A stretch of DNA of 51,647 nucleotides, taken from Oceanospirillaceae bacterium. GTDB lineage: Bacteria > Pseudomonadota > Gammaproteobacteria > Pseudomonadales > Balneatricaceae. The stretch spans positions 1-51,647 of the forward strand of contig JABXIM010000170.1 in assembly GCA_013373085.1 (NCBI GenBank). Reading direction: 5' to 3'. A model generated the notes under the pieces. That model saw only the letters and a program-made list of their open reading frames with translations. It was not told the origin of the DNA and did no database searches. Positions 44,750 to 51,647 of this stretch are shown piece by piece. Every line of letters starts with the position of its first letter. Within the stretch, counting starts at the first letter, position 1. Made by a program: the position numbers and the translations under genes.

Positions 44750-45514
44750 ATGAGCGGCGCTTCCCTATTCGTCACGCCGGAGGCCCGACCGGCCGCGACG
44801 GCCCGGTTGATTTGCTTTCCCTTCGCCGGCGGGGATATCAACGCCTATCTGCCCTGGCTGTCCCGGCTCGACCCGCAGCTGGAACTGGTCATCGTTCAGC
44901 TTCCGGGACGCGGTCAGCGCGCCAGGGAGCGGCCCTTTGCCCGGATGGACCTGCTGGTGGACGAGCTGTTTGGCAATATGCTCACCCGGCTCGACAAGCC
45001 GTTCGCTTTTTTCGGTCACAGCATGGGGGGCAAAATCGCCTACGAGCTGGCGAAACGGCTGCAGCGTGAGCAGCTGCCCCTGCCGGAGTTATTTGTCGCC
45101 TCCGGCAGTGGCTCGCCCTGTCTGCCGCGACGCAGTGCACCCGTCCACCGGCTTCCGGACGCCCTGTTCAAGGAAAAGATCCGCGAGCTGTCCGGGGTGC
45201 CCCGGCAGGTGCTCGAAAACGAAGAGCTGATGGCCTTTATTCTGCCGATCCTGAGGGCGGACTTTAAACTGGTCGAAAGCTATGTCGGCAAATACGAGTC
45301 GCCACTGTCGTCGCGGTTGCTGATTCTGGGTGGAGAAGAGGATAGCCTGGTCGCCCGGGACGACCTGCTGGCCTGGCGCGACCTCTTTATTGAGGTGGAC
45401 GCGGTCCGCCTCTACGAGGGCGGGCATTTCTTTATCAACCACCACAGTCACGACATTATCGACATGATCAATGCCCGTCTGGATAAAGGCATGTCGTTGA
45501 ATCGGGCCTCATAA
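44750..45514 (+). CDS. Type II thioesterase
   Basis: 254 residues, starting one base after the exporter stop. Alpha/beta hydrolase of the PKS/NRPS editing type: RLICFPFAGGDINAYLPWLS, VIVQLPGRGQRARERPF, AFFGHSMGGKIAYELAKRL with nucleophile Ser91, LLILGGEEDSLVARDD with the acid, and RLYEGGHFFINHH with the catalytic His. Its usual job is to remove wrong or stalled acyl groups from the ACP. As the PKS has no built-in thioesterase, it might also release product, but the oxoamine synthase is the better candidate. Last gene of the cluster. Confidence 0.92.
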   Translation: MSGASLFVTPEARPAATARLICFPFAGGDINAYLPWLSRLDPQLELVIVQLPGRGQRARERPFARMDLLVDELFGNMLTRLDKPFAFFGHSMGGKIAYELAKRLQREQLPLPELFVASGSGSPCLPRRSAPVHRLPDALFKEKIRELSGVPRQVLENEELMAFILPILRADFKLVESYVGKYESPLSSRLLILGGEEDSLVARDDLLAWRDLFIEVDAVRLYEGGHFFINHHSHDIIDMINARLDKGMSLNRAS

Positions 45515-45566
45515 TGGATGCCGTTGGCTCGGACGGTTCCGGGTCAACGGCGCAGCACCTTCCGGC

Positions 45567-45593
45567 ATCGCGAACCCGGTCCCGGGTCGCGAT
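45567..45593 (+). terminator. Strong hairpin after the PKS cluster
   Basis: ATCGCGaACCCGG and CCGGGTCGCGAT pair over 12 bp with one bulged A and a 2-base loop, 53 bp after the thioesterase stop. No T run, so factor-dependent termination or transcript protection is possible. Confidence 0.45.
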
Positions 45594-45758
45594 CCGATAA
45601 CCGCCCGGGATGCCGTTGCGCGCACCCACCACTCAGGCTTCGAGTTCACGCGGGTCCAACCGTGTCGACGCCCAAGACGCCGGCACGCAAAATCTGGATA
45701 ATGGGCGCCAATTCGGGCTTACCGTCCGCCAAGTTCCGCAACCCTGGTACCCTCCGGC

Positions 45759-47951
45759 ATGGAAATCAAAGTCAACTTTCTCGACAATCTCAGACTTGAA
45801 GCCAAGTTTGACGATTTCACCGTCATCACCGACCAGCCCATCCGTTACAAGGGCGATGGTTCGGCGCCCAGCCCGTTCGACTACTTCCTGGCGTCGTCGG
45901 CGCTCTGCGCGGCTTATTTCGTCCGGGTGTACTGCCTGTCGCGCAACATCCCCACCGACAACATCCGCCTGTCACAGAACAACATCGTCGATCCGGAAGA
46001 CCGCTACAACCAGATCTTCAAGATCCAGGTCGAGTTGCCCGAGGACATCTCCGAGAAGGACCGTGCCGGCATCCTGCGCTCGATCGATCGCTGCACCGTG
46101 AAGAAGGTGGTGCAGACCGGACCCGTGTTCCAGATCGACGCGGTCGAGCACCTGGACCAGGACGCGGAAGCCCTGCTGATGGAAATGCCCGCCGGCGAAT
46201 CCAGCACCTACATCCTCGGCAAGGACCTGCCGCTGGAGCAGACCATCGCCAACATGACCGGCATCCTGGCGGAGCTCGGCATGAAGATCGAGATCGGCTC
46301 GTGGCGCAATATCGTGCCCCACGTCTGGTCGCTGCATATCCGCGATGCCGCCTCGCCGATGTGTTTCACCAACGGCAAGGGCGCCAGCAAGGAAAGCGCG
46401 CTCTGCTCGGCGCTGGGCGAATTCATCGAGCGCCTGAGCTGCAACTTCTTCTACAACGACCAGTACTTCGGCGAGGCGATCGCCAACAGCGCCTTCGTCC
46501 ACTACCCGGACGAGCGCTGGTTCGAGCTGCGCCAGGATGACGGGCTGCCCGAGGGGATTCTCGACGACTACTGCCTGGGAATCTACAACCCGGACGGCGA
46601 ACTGTGCGGCTCGAACCTGGTCGACACCAACTCGGGCAACTTCGAGCGCGGCATCTGCTCGCTGCCGTTCGTGCGTCACTCCGACGGCGAGGTGGTCTAC
46701 TTCCCCTCCAACCTGATCGAGAACCTGTTCCTCAGCAACGGCATGAGCGCCGGCAACACCCTGTTCGAGGCGCAGGTGCAGTGCCTGTCGGAGATCTTCG
46801 AGCGGGCGGTGAAGCGGGAGGTGATCGAAGGTGAAATCGCGCTGCCGGATGTACCCGCCGAGGTGATCGCTCGCTATCCCGGCGTCCTCGCGGGCATCAA
46901 GGCGCTGGAAGCCCAGGGTTTTCCGGTGCTGGTCAAGGATGCCTCGCTCGGCGGCCGCTTCCCGGTGGCCTGCGTTACGCTGATGAACCCGCGAACCGGC
47001 GGCGTGTTCGCCTCCTTTGGCGCCCATCCGAGCTTCGAGGTCGCGCTGGAGCGCAGTCTCACCGAGCTGCTGCAGGGCCGCAGCTTCGAGGGCCTGAACG
47101 ATGTCCCGCCGCCGACTTTCAGCAGCCTGGCCGTGACTGAGCCGAACAACTTCGTCGAGCACTTCATCGACTCCACCGGCGTTGTGTCCTGGCGTTTCTT
47201 CAGCGCCCGCTCGGACCACGAGTTCTGCGCCTGGGATTTCTCGGGCAGCAACGAGGAAGAGGCCGCGGGCCTGTTCGGCATCCTCGAAGAGATGGGCAAG
47301 GAAGTGTACATGGCCGTCTACGAGGACCTGGGGGCGCCGGCCTGTCGCATCCTGGTGCCCGGTTACTCGGAAGTGTACCCGGTCGAGGACCTGATCTGGG
47401 ACAACACCAACATGGCGCTGGACTACCGCGAGGAAATCCTCAATATCCACTCGCTGAGCGACGACCAGCTGGCCGAGCTTGTGGAACGCCTTGAGGAGAG
47501 CCAGCTCGACAACTACAAGGACATCATCACCCTGATCGGTATCGAATTCGACGAGAACACCGTCTGGGGACAACTGACGATCCTGGAGCTGAAGCTGCTG
47601 ATCTACCTGGCGCTGCAGCGTCACGAGGAAGCGCTGGAGCTGGTGGAGAGCTTCCTGCAGTACAACGACAACACCGTCGAGCGCGGGCTCTTCTACCGCG
47701 CGGTGAACGCGGTGCTGGAAATCGCCCTCGACGACGAGCTGGAACTGGACGACTACATCGTCAACCTCCGCCGCATGTTCGGCGACGACACCATGGAAGC
47801 GGTGGTCGGCTCGGTGGACGGCAGCGTGCGCTTCCACGGCCTGACGCCGACCAGCATGCGACTGGACGGTCTGGACAAGCACCTGCGCCTGGTCGAAAGC
47901 TACAAGAAGCTGCATGCGGCGCGCGCCGCGCGGGCGGGGATCGAACTGTAA
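45759..47951 (+). CDS. ycaO: OsmC-YcaO fusion, ribosomal S12 methylthiotransferase accessory protein
   Basis: 730 residues. N-terminal OsmC-like domain about 1-140 (ITDQPIRYKGDGSAPSPFDY, SSALCAAYFVRVYCLSRNIP), then the YcaO ATP-binding domain with NGKGASKESALCSALGEFIE and FEAQVQCLSEIFERAVKREV, which supply the Mg-ATP glutamates and basic residues. A C-terminal TPR-like helical part runs from about 560 on. E. coli YcaO is linked to the beta-methylthiolation of S12 by RimO; other YcaO proteins activate amide bonds of peptides. No precursor peptide is visible here, so the housekeeping role is favoured. It belongs to the core genome flank and has no coupling to the PKS. Confidence 0.92.
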   Translation: MEIKVNFLDNLRLEAKFDDFTVITDQPIRYKGDGSAPSPFDYFLASSALCAAYFVRVYCLSRNIPTDNIRLSQNNIVDPEDRYNQIFKIQVELPEDISEKDRAGILRSIDRCTVKKVVQTGPVFQIDAVEHLDQDAEALLMEMPAGESSTYILGKDLPLEQTIANMTGILAELGMKIEIGSWRNIVPHVWSLHIRDAASPMCFTNGKGASKESALCSALGEFIERLSCNFFYNDQYFGEAIANSAFVHYPDERWFELRQDDGLPEGILDDYCLGIYNPDGELCGSNLVDTNSGNFERGICSLPFVRHSDGEVVYFPSNLIENLFLSNGMSAGNTLFEAQVQCLSEIFERAVKREVIEGEIALPDVPAEVIARYPGVLAGIKALEAQGFPVLVKDASLGGRFPVACVTLMNPRTGGVFASFGAHPSFEVALERSLTELLQGRSFEGLNDVPPPTFSSLAVTEPNNFVEHFIDSTGVVSWRFFSARSDHEFCAWDFSGSNEEEAAGLFGILEEMGKEVYMAVYEDLGAPACRILVPGYSEVYPVEDLIWDNTNMALDYREEILNIHSLSDDQLAELVERLEESQLDNYKDIITLIGIEFDENTVWGQLTILELKLLIYLALQRHEEALELVESFLQYNDNTVERGLFYRAVNAVLEIALDDELELDDYIVNLRRMFGDDTMEAVVGSVDGSVRFHGLTPTSMRLDGLDKHLRLVESYKKLHAARAARAGIEL

Positions 47952-48014
47952 CGCTAAAGACCGCATCGGGACATTGTTCGCAGCTGTTCCGCCGGCGTCC
48001 GTTGAAGCCGCAGA

Positions 48015-48030
48015 GGCAGCCTCGGCTGCC
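48015..48030 (+). terminator. Short hairpin between ycaO and the ZIP gene
   Basis: GGCAGCC-TC-GGCTGCC followed by CTGGTTTTG. A 7-bp stem with a poor T run; weak terminator candidate. Confidence 0.4.
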
Positions 48031-48060
48031 CTGGTTTTGTGTTGAGGGAAGGAAGTCTCG

Positions 48061-48786
48061 ATGCCCGAAGTCCTGCTGATCGTATTGCTGACCTCCGCCG
48101 CCGGTGCCTGTATTCCGGTGGGCGGCCTGCTCGCCAGTCTCGAGCACATCCAGCCGAACTGGCTGGAAGAGGAGCTGCGGCATTTCGTGATCGCGCTCGG
48201 CGGCGGCATCCTGCTCGGCGCCGTGGCGGTGGTGCTGGTGCCGGAGGGGATGACCGCTCTCGGGCAGGCGTATTGGGGTATCCCGTTGCTGCTCGCCGGC
48301 GGCATCGTCTGCTTCGCAATCGAGCGCTCTATGGGGCTGCGGCGGCGACAGGCGCCGCAGCTGATGGGCATGCTGCTGGACTATGTACCCGAAGCGGTGG
48401 CGCTGGGCGGTATGCTCGCGGTCGACGCCCGGCTGGCGCCGTTGCTGGCGGTGCTGATCGCGCTGCAGAACCTGCCGGAGGGCTTCAACGCCTACCGTGA
48501 GCTGACGCCACTCAACGGCAACAGCCGCGCCCGCACGCTGGGCATGATGTGCGCACTGGTGCTGCTCGGGCCGCTGGCGGGCGTACTCGGCTATCTGTTT
48601 CTCGCCGCCTATCCGGCGGTACTGGGGGCTGGCATGCTGATCGCGGCCGGCGGAATCCTCTACCTGGTATTCCAGGATATCGCGCCGCAGTCTCGACTGG
48701 ACAAACACTGGGGACCGCCGCTCGGCGCCGTGATCGGGTTCAGTATCGCGGTGTTCGGCGACATGCTGACACGGCATTTCGGCTGA
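48061..48786 (+). CDS. ZIP-family metal transporter
   Basis: 241 residues, ATG start. Seven to eight membrane helices: LLIVLLTSAAGACIPVGGLL, HFVIALGGGILLGAVAVVLV, YWGIPLLLAGGIVCFAIE. The ZIP signature helices are seen as GMLLDYVPEAVALGGMLAV and IALQNLPEGFNAYREL, where the usual HNxPEG is QNLPEG; the loss of that His may change metal choice. Inner-membrane uptake of zinc or another divalent metal is likely. 109 bp after ycaO on the same strand. Confidence 0.85.
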   Translation: MPEVLLIVLLTSAAGACIPVGGLLASLEHIQPNWLEEELRHFVIALGGGILLGAVAVVLVPEGMTALGQAYWGIPLLLAGGIVCFAIERSMGLRRRQAPQLMGMLLDYVPEAVALGGMLAVDARLAPLLAVLIALQNLPEGFNAYRELTPLNGNSRARTLGMMCALVLLGPLAGVLGYLFLAAYPAVLGAGMLIAAGGILYLVFQDIAPQSRLDKHWGPPLGAVIGFSIAVFGDMLTRHFG

Positions 48787-48815
48787 GGCGGTAAGTCGAT
48801 GCCTGTGGGGCGCCT

Positions 48816-49394
48816 TTATTCGTCCCAGTCGATGGCGTCGTCGATCAGCTGCAGGCGTTTGCCGGCACCCTCGCAGGCCAGCAGTTCCTGTTTGTCATCG
48901 GCGGTGAAGGGCAGCCAGTCGGCAAGACGAAATCCGAGGCTGACCGCGTTCTCGATTTCGGCTTCTCCGGCCAGCGGTTTCAGCGCCGGGTGCTTGATCA
49001 TCTCCCGCAACAGCTGCTGCAGGGTCTCGAACCGGGACGGCACGGCTTCGGCGCTCTCATCCGGCAGCCATTCGCATTGCCCCATCAGCAGGTTGTCCTC
49101 TTCGGCATGGACCTGCCCGATGCGCACCCGCCGCCGCCCATGAACCACGATGCCAAGACGGTCGTTGGGCAGGGGGCTGAAATCGACGATCTCGCCGTAA
49201 CCGCCGACGTCGTAGAACGGCGTCTGGCCGTCGACCGGTTCGGTGTCAGGGCGGGTCTGGACGATCACGAATCCGTGCCCCTCCTTGAACGCGTCGGACA
49301 CCATTCGCAGGTAGCGCGGTTCGAAAATCTGCAGTGGCATACGCGTGCCCGGAAACAAAACCACGGGCAGCGGAAACAGCGGCAGTGTGACCAT
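48816..49394 (-). CDS. LON peptidase N-terminal (substrate-binding) domain protein
   Basis: 192 residues, minus strand. TLPLFPLPVVLFPGTRMPLQ, IFEPRYLRMVSDAFKEG and GEIVDFSPLPNDRLGIVVHG are the LON N-domain pattern. The length fits a stand-alone domain without AAA ATPase or Ser-Lys peptidase parts, so it is not itself a protease. Cytoplasmic; role unknown but widely conserved in gammaproteobacteria. Convergent with the ZIP gene, 29 bp apart. Confidence 0.92.
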   Translation of the reverse strand: MVTLPLFPLPVVLFPGTRMPLQIFEPRYLRMVSDAFKEGHGFVIVQTRPDTEPVDGQTPFYDVGGYGEIVDFSPLPNDRLGIVVHGRRRVRIGQVHAEEDNLLMGQCEWLPDESAEAVPSRFETLQQLLREMIKHPALKPLAGEAEIENAVSLGFRLADWLPFTADDKQELLACEGAGKRLQLIDDAIDWDE

Positions 49395-49475
49395 GGGACT
49401 CTCCGAAGTGGTCGGGTCATCGTCTTTCTACCATAGCGCACCCTATCGGCATTCGCCGATACGCAGGCTATGCGG

Positions 49476-50813
49476 TCACAGCAGCTGTTCGAACAACGCC
49501 AGCATTGCGCAATCCAGCGCCAGCAGCACCAGGCAGAAACGCCAGTTCCACGCCATCAGCCGATAGCCGCTGACGCCGAAACGGCCCTGCATGGCCAGGT
49601 GCATGCCGGAGCAGGGCGAGACCATGACCCCGAGCGACCAGCTCATCAGGCAGGCGAGGGCCAGCAGCTCGGGGCTGTCGGCGACCGGCAGCAGCATCCC
49701 GGCGGTGCTGCTGAGGGTAATCAGCGGATGGATACCGATCACGGCCGCGAGGCCACTGACGGCGACCAGAGCTGCGGCCTCGAGCGCGCCGAAATGCGCC
49801 AGCCGCAGACTGAAGTCGCTGATATCGACCCAGGCGGCAATGCCGGCGGTGAGCACGCCCGCGGCGAGGAACAGCAGCAGTTCGCCGGCCATGCCGGGGA
49901 CCGCCTGCTCGATATGACGGCGGTATTGCCGGCCGGCAGCGGCCGGACCCGAGCGCTGCAGCAGCGCCAGCAGCGGCAGCAGCAGGGCGCTGATGGTGAT
50001 CATCGTGATGATGGACAATTGTGGCACCAGCCAGTGCCCGGCCATGACGATCAGCACCAGCAGCAGCGGCAGACGCAGTGCTTCCATCCGCATCGGATAG
50101 CCGGCGAAGGTCGCGCTATCGTCTCGCCGGGCGAGGCGCATACCGGTCAGCAGCAACGCCGGTATCGCGACCGCCAGTCCGGCGAGGCTGATCGGCAACA
50201 GGTCGGCGCCGGGGGCAAGCGTCAATGCCAGGGCCATGGCGACGAACATGGGCGACCACAGCGATGCCAGGCCAAAGCCTCTCGACAGTACGATCGCCTG
50301 TGTCGGCAGCAACGGTCTGATGGCGTGCAGACGGTCGCCGATAATCGCCAGCGCGGAAAAGTTGATGGCGGCGCCGAACAGGTGGGTGCCGAGCAATGTG
50401 TGCCAAAGCGCCCGTGGTCCCTGCGGCAGGGTGCTATCCGGGGTGACATCGCGCAGCGCGATCAGGCGCAGAAAGCCCACTGCCACCAGCAAGGAGATCA
50501 GCCCCTGGCTGTTACCGATGGCGCGGATAGCATGACCGGGCCCCGCGCCTTCCAGTGCAGCTGCCACCAGACCGCTAAGACCGACGGTCAGCATCACGCC
50601 GACCTGAATCCGCTGCAGCCGGCCGATGCGGCGAAACAGCAGCAGGCCGGCACACCAGGCCAGCAGGCCCGGCACCAGGGCGGGCAGCAGGCCGGTCAAT
50701 GCCACGACGACGGAGCAGACGGCGGTGAGCAGCAATAACCAGCCGGCGACAGGACCCGTACGTGGGCTTAGCCACGGCAGCAAGCGGCAGCCGACGGCTT
50801 CGGACTCATTCAC
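49476..50813 (-). CDS. Polytopic membrane protein, transporter-like
   Basis: 445 residues, minus strand. About eleven hydrophobic helices spread over the whole length (GWLLLLTAVCSVVVALTGLL, SQGLISLLVAVGFLRL, ELLLFLAAGVLTAGIAAWV). Helix-breaking loops such as VLSRGFGLASLWSPMFVAMA and SWSLGVMVSPCSGMHLAMQG sit at matching places in the two halves, as in ion-transporter (IT) superfamily carriers. Substrate unknown and family assignment tentative. Its start overlaps the end of the upstream hemoglobin gene by 8 bp, so the two are coupled. Confidence 0.75.
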   Translation of the reverse strand: MNESEAVGCRLLPWLSPRTGPVAGWLLLLTAVCSVVVALTGLLPALVPGLLAWCAGLLLFRRIGRLQRIQVGVMLTVGLSGLVAAALEGAGPGHAIRAIGNSQGLISLLVAVGFLRLIALRDVTPDSTLPQGPRALWHTLLGTHLFGAAINFSALAIIGDRLHAIRPLLPTQAIVLSRGFGLASLWSPMFVAMALALTLAPGADLLPISLAGLAVAIPALLLTGMRLARRDDSATFAGYPMRMEALRLPLLLVLIVMAGHWLVPQLSIITMITISALLLPLLALLQRSGPAAAGRQYRRHIEQAVPGMAGELLLFLAAGVLTAGIAAWVDISDFSLRLAHFGALEAAALVAVSGLAAVIGIHPLITLSSTAGMLLPVADSPELLALACLMSWSLGVMVSPCSGMHLAMQGRFGVSGYRLMAWNWRFCLVLLALDCAMLALFEQLL

Positions 50814-51228
50814 GGTTACGGCAGCGTTCTGCCGGTACGCTCAGCGCCCGGATCAGGTAGGCCTTGAAGTCATCCTGCCAGGGCTGCCGTGCCAGGGCTT
50901 CGCGCATGCACAGCAGCCAGGCATCGCGCTCGGCGCTGCCGATGGCAAGATGCGCGTGTGCCGACGGAATGCTGATCGGGCCGTACTTTTCGCGATAGCG
51001 TCTCGGCCCGCCGAGCCAGCCACAAAGGAAACGGCTGAGCTTGTCGCGCGATTCGTCCAGGTCTTCGGGGTGCATGGCGCGAATGGCAGCGGCCTCGGGC
51101 AGCCGTTCCATCCGGTCGTAGAAGTCGTCCACCAGACGCCGGATACCGGCTTCGCCGCCGGCGGCAAGAAAGGATGTGTCGCCATCGCCGTACTGGCGCT
51201 GACCGGGCTCGGAAATCTGCATGCTCAA
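50806..51228 (-). CDS. Group II truncated hemoglobin
   Basis: 140 residues, minus strand. GGEAGIRRLVDDFYDRME (helix B with the conserved Phe-Tyr), AMHPEDLDESRDKLSRFLCG, WLGGPRRYREKYGP and IPSAHAHLAIGSAERDAWLL (proximal heme His in AHAHL) match trHbII globins. Binds heme and may handle O2 or NO. Its stop overlaps the start of the membrane-protein gene; such a pairing hints at a shared response but nothing more can be read. Confidence 0.92.
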   Translation of the reverse strand: MSMQISEPGQRQYGDGDTSFLAAGGEAGIRRLVDDFYDRMERLPEAAAIRAMHPEDLDESRDKLSRFLCGWLGGPRRYREKYGPISIPSAHAHLAIGSAERDAWLLCMREALARQPWQDDFKAYLIRALSVPAERCRNRE

Positions 51229-51250
51229 CCTGTTGCTATGGGGAAAGGTG

Positions 51251-51568
51251 TCAAATGCGGTGCGGGGGTACCTGAATGGATTCTACTCGATCGCCGAGCG
51301 TCACGACACGGCCCCGGTAGCGGTCGTCGCCACTGGAGGTGAACTCGAAGTTGTAGGATCGCCACCAGCGCAGCCGTCCGCTGCCGTCGCGTTTCAGCCA
51401 GATCGCGCGCAGCCCGATGCTGTCGTCCAGCAGCTGCAGGTCCAGCTCCTCGCAGTGCCGGCGGGTCGCGCGCAGCGCAATTTCCTTGGTTTTCTGGCCT
51501 TGCCACCAGTGCAGTCCCAGCAGCACGATAAGGCTGAGCCAGAACAGGTCCTTGAGTTCAAAGTACAT
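51251..51568 (-). CDS. DUF3301 membrane-anchored protein
   Basis: 105 residues from MYFELKDLFW at 51568; the frame is open to 51640, but the extra part covers heptad-like repeats. One N-terminal membrane helix (LFWLSLIVLLGLHWW), then the family core KEIALRATRRHCEELDLQLL, GLRAIWLKRDGSGRLRWWRS and YNFEFTSSGDDRYRGRVV. Inner-membrane anchored with a cytoplasmic domain. Function unknown, conserved in gammaproteobacteria. 22 bp upstream of the hemoglobin gene on the same strand. Confidence 0.9.
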   Translation of the reverse strand: MYFELKDLFWLSLIVLLGLHWWQGQKTKEIALRATRRHCEELDLQLLDDSIGLRAIWLKRDGSGRLRWWRSYNFEFTSSGDDRYRGRVVTLGDRVESIQVPPHRI

Positions 51569-51626
51569 GAGTAAGCGGTGAGTCATCCGTGGTGAGTTGT
51601 GAGTCGCAAGGCGGCTATCATATCTT

Positions 51627-51647
51627 CTACCACTTACCACTTACCAC
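51627..51647. repeat. TTACCAC heptad array reaching the window edge
   Basis: CTACCAC followed by two exact TTACCAC copies, cut by the end of the window. GTGAGTT/GTGAGTC heptads occur just inside at about 51590. Similar in unit length to the TTACGCC array at 10431. Confidence 0.7.

Noticed and set aside
42871-44841. 656-residue open frame opposite the RND exporter
   Set aside because: Antisense shadow; low-complexity Gln/Arg/His-rich protein with no motif.
45759-47951. YcaO as part of a thiazole/oxazole peptide (TOMM) pathway
   Set aside because: It is the OsmC-YcaO housekeeping form, with no precursor peptide, dehydrogenase or E1-like partner nearby.
45972-48371. 799-residue open frame on the minus strand across ycaO and the ZIP gene
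   Set aside because: Shadow of conserved plus-strand genes, no domain seen.

Overview
This window looks like part of a gammaproteobacterial chromosome, probably a marine Pseudomonadales-type bacterium of the Pseudomonas/Marinobacter kind. The first 9.8 kb carry the end of an sdhCDAB operon followed by sucA-sucB-lpd-sucC-sucD, the usual gene order in that group. Core genes are GC-rich with strong C/G third positions. The genus cannot be fixed from this sequence alone.

Layout. (1) 1-9.9 kb: TCA-cycle genes (sdhA partial, sdhB, sucA, sucB, lpd, sucC, sucD) with clear terminators after sdhB and sucD. (2) 9.9-11.0 kb: gene-free DNA with a REP-like palindrome, a 14+14 bp perfect hairpin and a five-copy TTACGCC heptad array. 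(3) 11.0-11.6 kb: a small sulfotransferase-fold gene. (4) 11.9-14.9 kb: an AT-rich run of six same-strand small genes separated by five attC-like recombination sites. No integrase is in view, so this is a CALIN-type (integrase-less) cassette cluster. Its genes are a SUKH protein, a C39-like peptidase, an unknown protein, a GNAT, a membrane protein and a GNAT with an internal deletion. (5) 14.95-19.0 kb: a GC-rich block that breaks into the last cassette. It holds an M13 metallopeptidase, a CPBP membrane protease, a small membrane protein and a lipoprotein, and resembles alphaproteobacterial (sphingomonad-like) DNA. (6) 19-32 kb: a mosaic accessory region with an orphan MbcA/ParS antitoxin-like gene, a truncated RebB (R-body) protein, a PAPS-type sulfotransferase, VF530, a YgjP-like metalloprotease, a cupin, a lipocalin, a TPR (TTC38-like) protein, a GDCCVxC protein, an APC permease and an NAD-dependent epimerase. 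It also holds two decayed genes (DUF3024 and a homocysteine S-methyltransferase) and dispersed 20-bp motifs in inverted pairs. (7) 32.7-45.5 kb: a six-gene biosynthetic cluster. (8) 45.8-51.6 kb: apparently core genes again (OsmC-YcaO, ZIP transporter, then on the minus strand a LON-domain protein, a polytopic membrane protein, a truncated hemoglobin and DUF3301).

The most interesting system is the cluster at 32.7-45.5 kb. A one-module iterative-type PKS (KS-AT-DH-degenerate ER-KR-ACP, no thioesterase) is followed by a stand-alone PLP-dependent alpha-oxoamine synthase. After it come a LolA-like outer-membrane lipoprotein-sorting-type protein, an outer-membrane beta-barrel protein, an RND/MMPL exporter and a type II thioesterase. 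The last four genes are tightly packed. The inferred logic is this: the PKS builds an unsaturated chain; the oxoamine synthase releases it by decarboxylative condensation with an amino acid, giving an amino-ketone (sphingoid-base-like) lipid; the transport trio moves the product to the outer membrane; the thioesterase edits stalled chains. Product structure and amino acid are not readable from the sequence.
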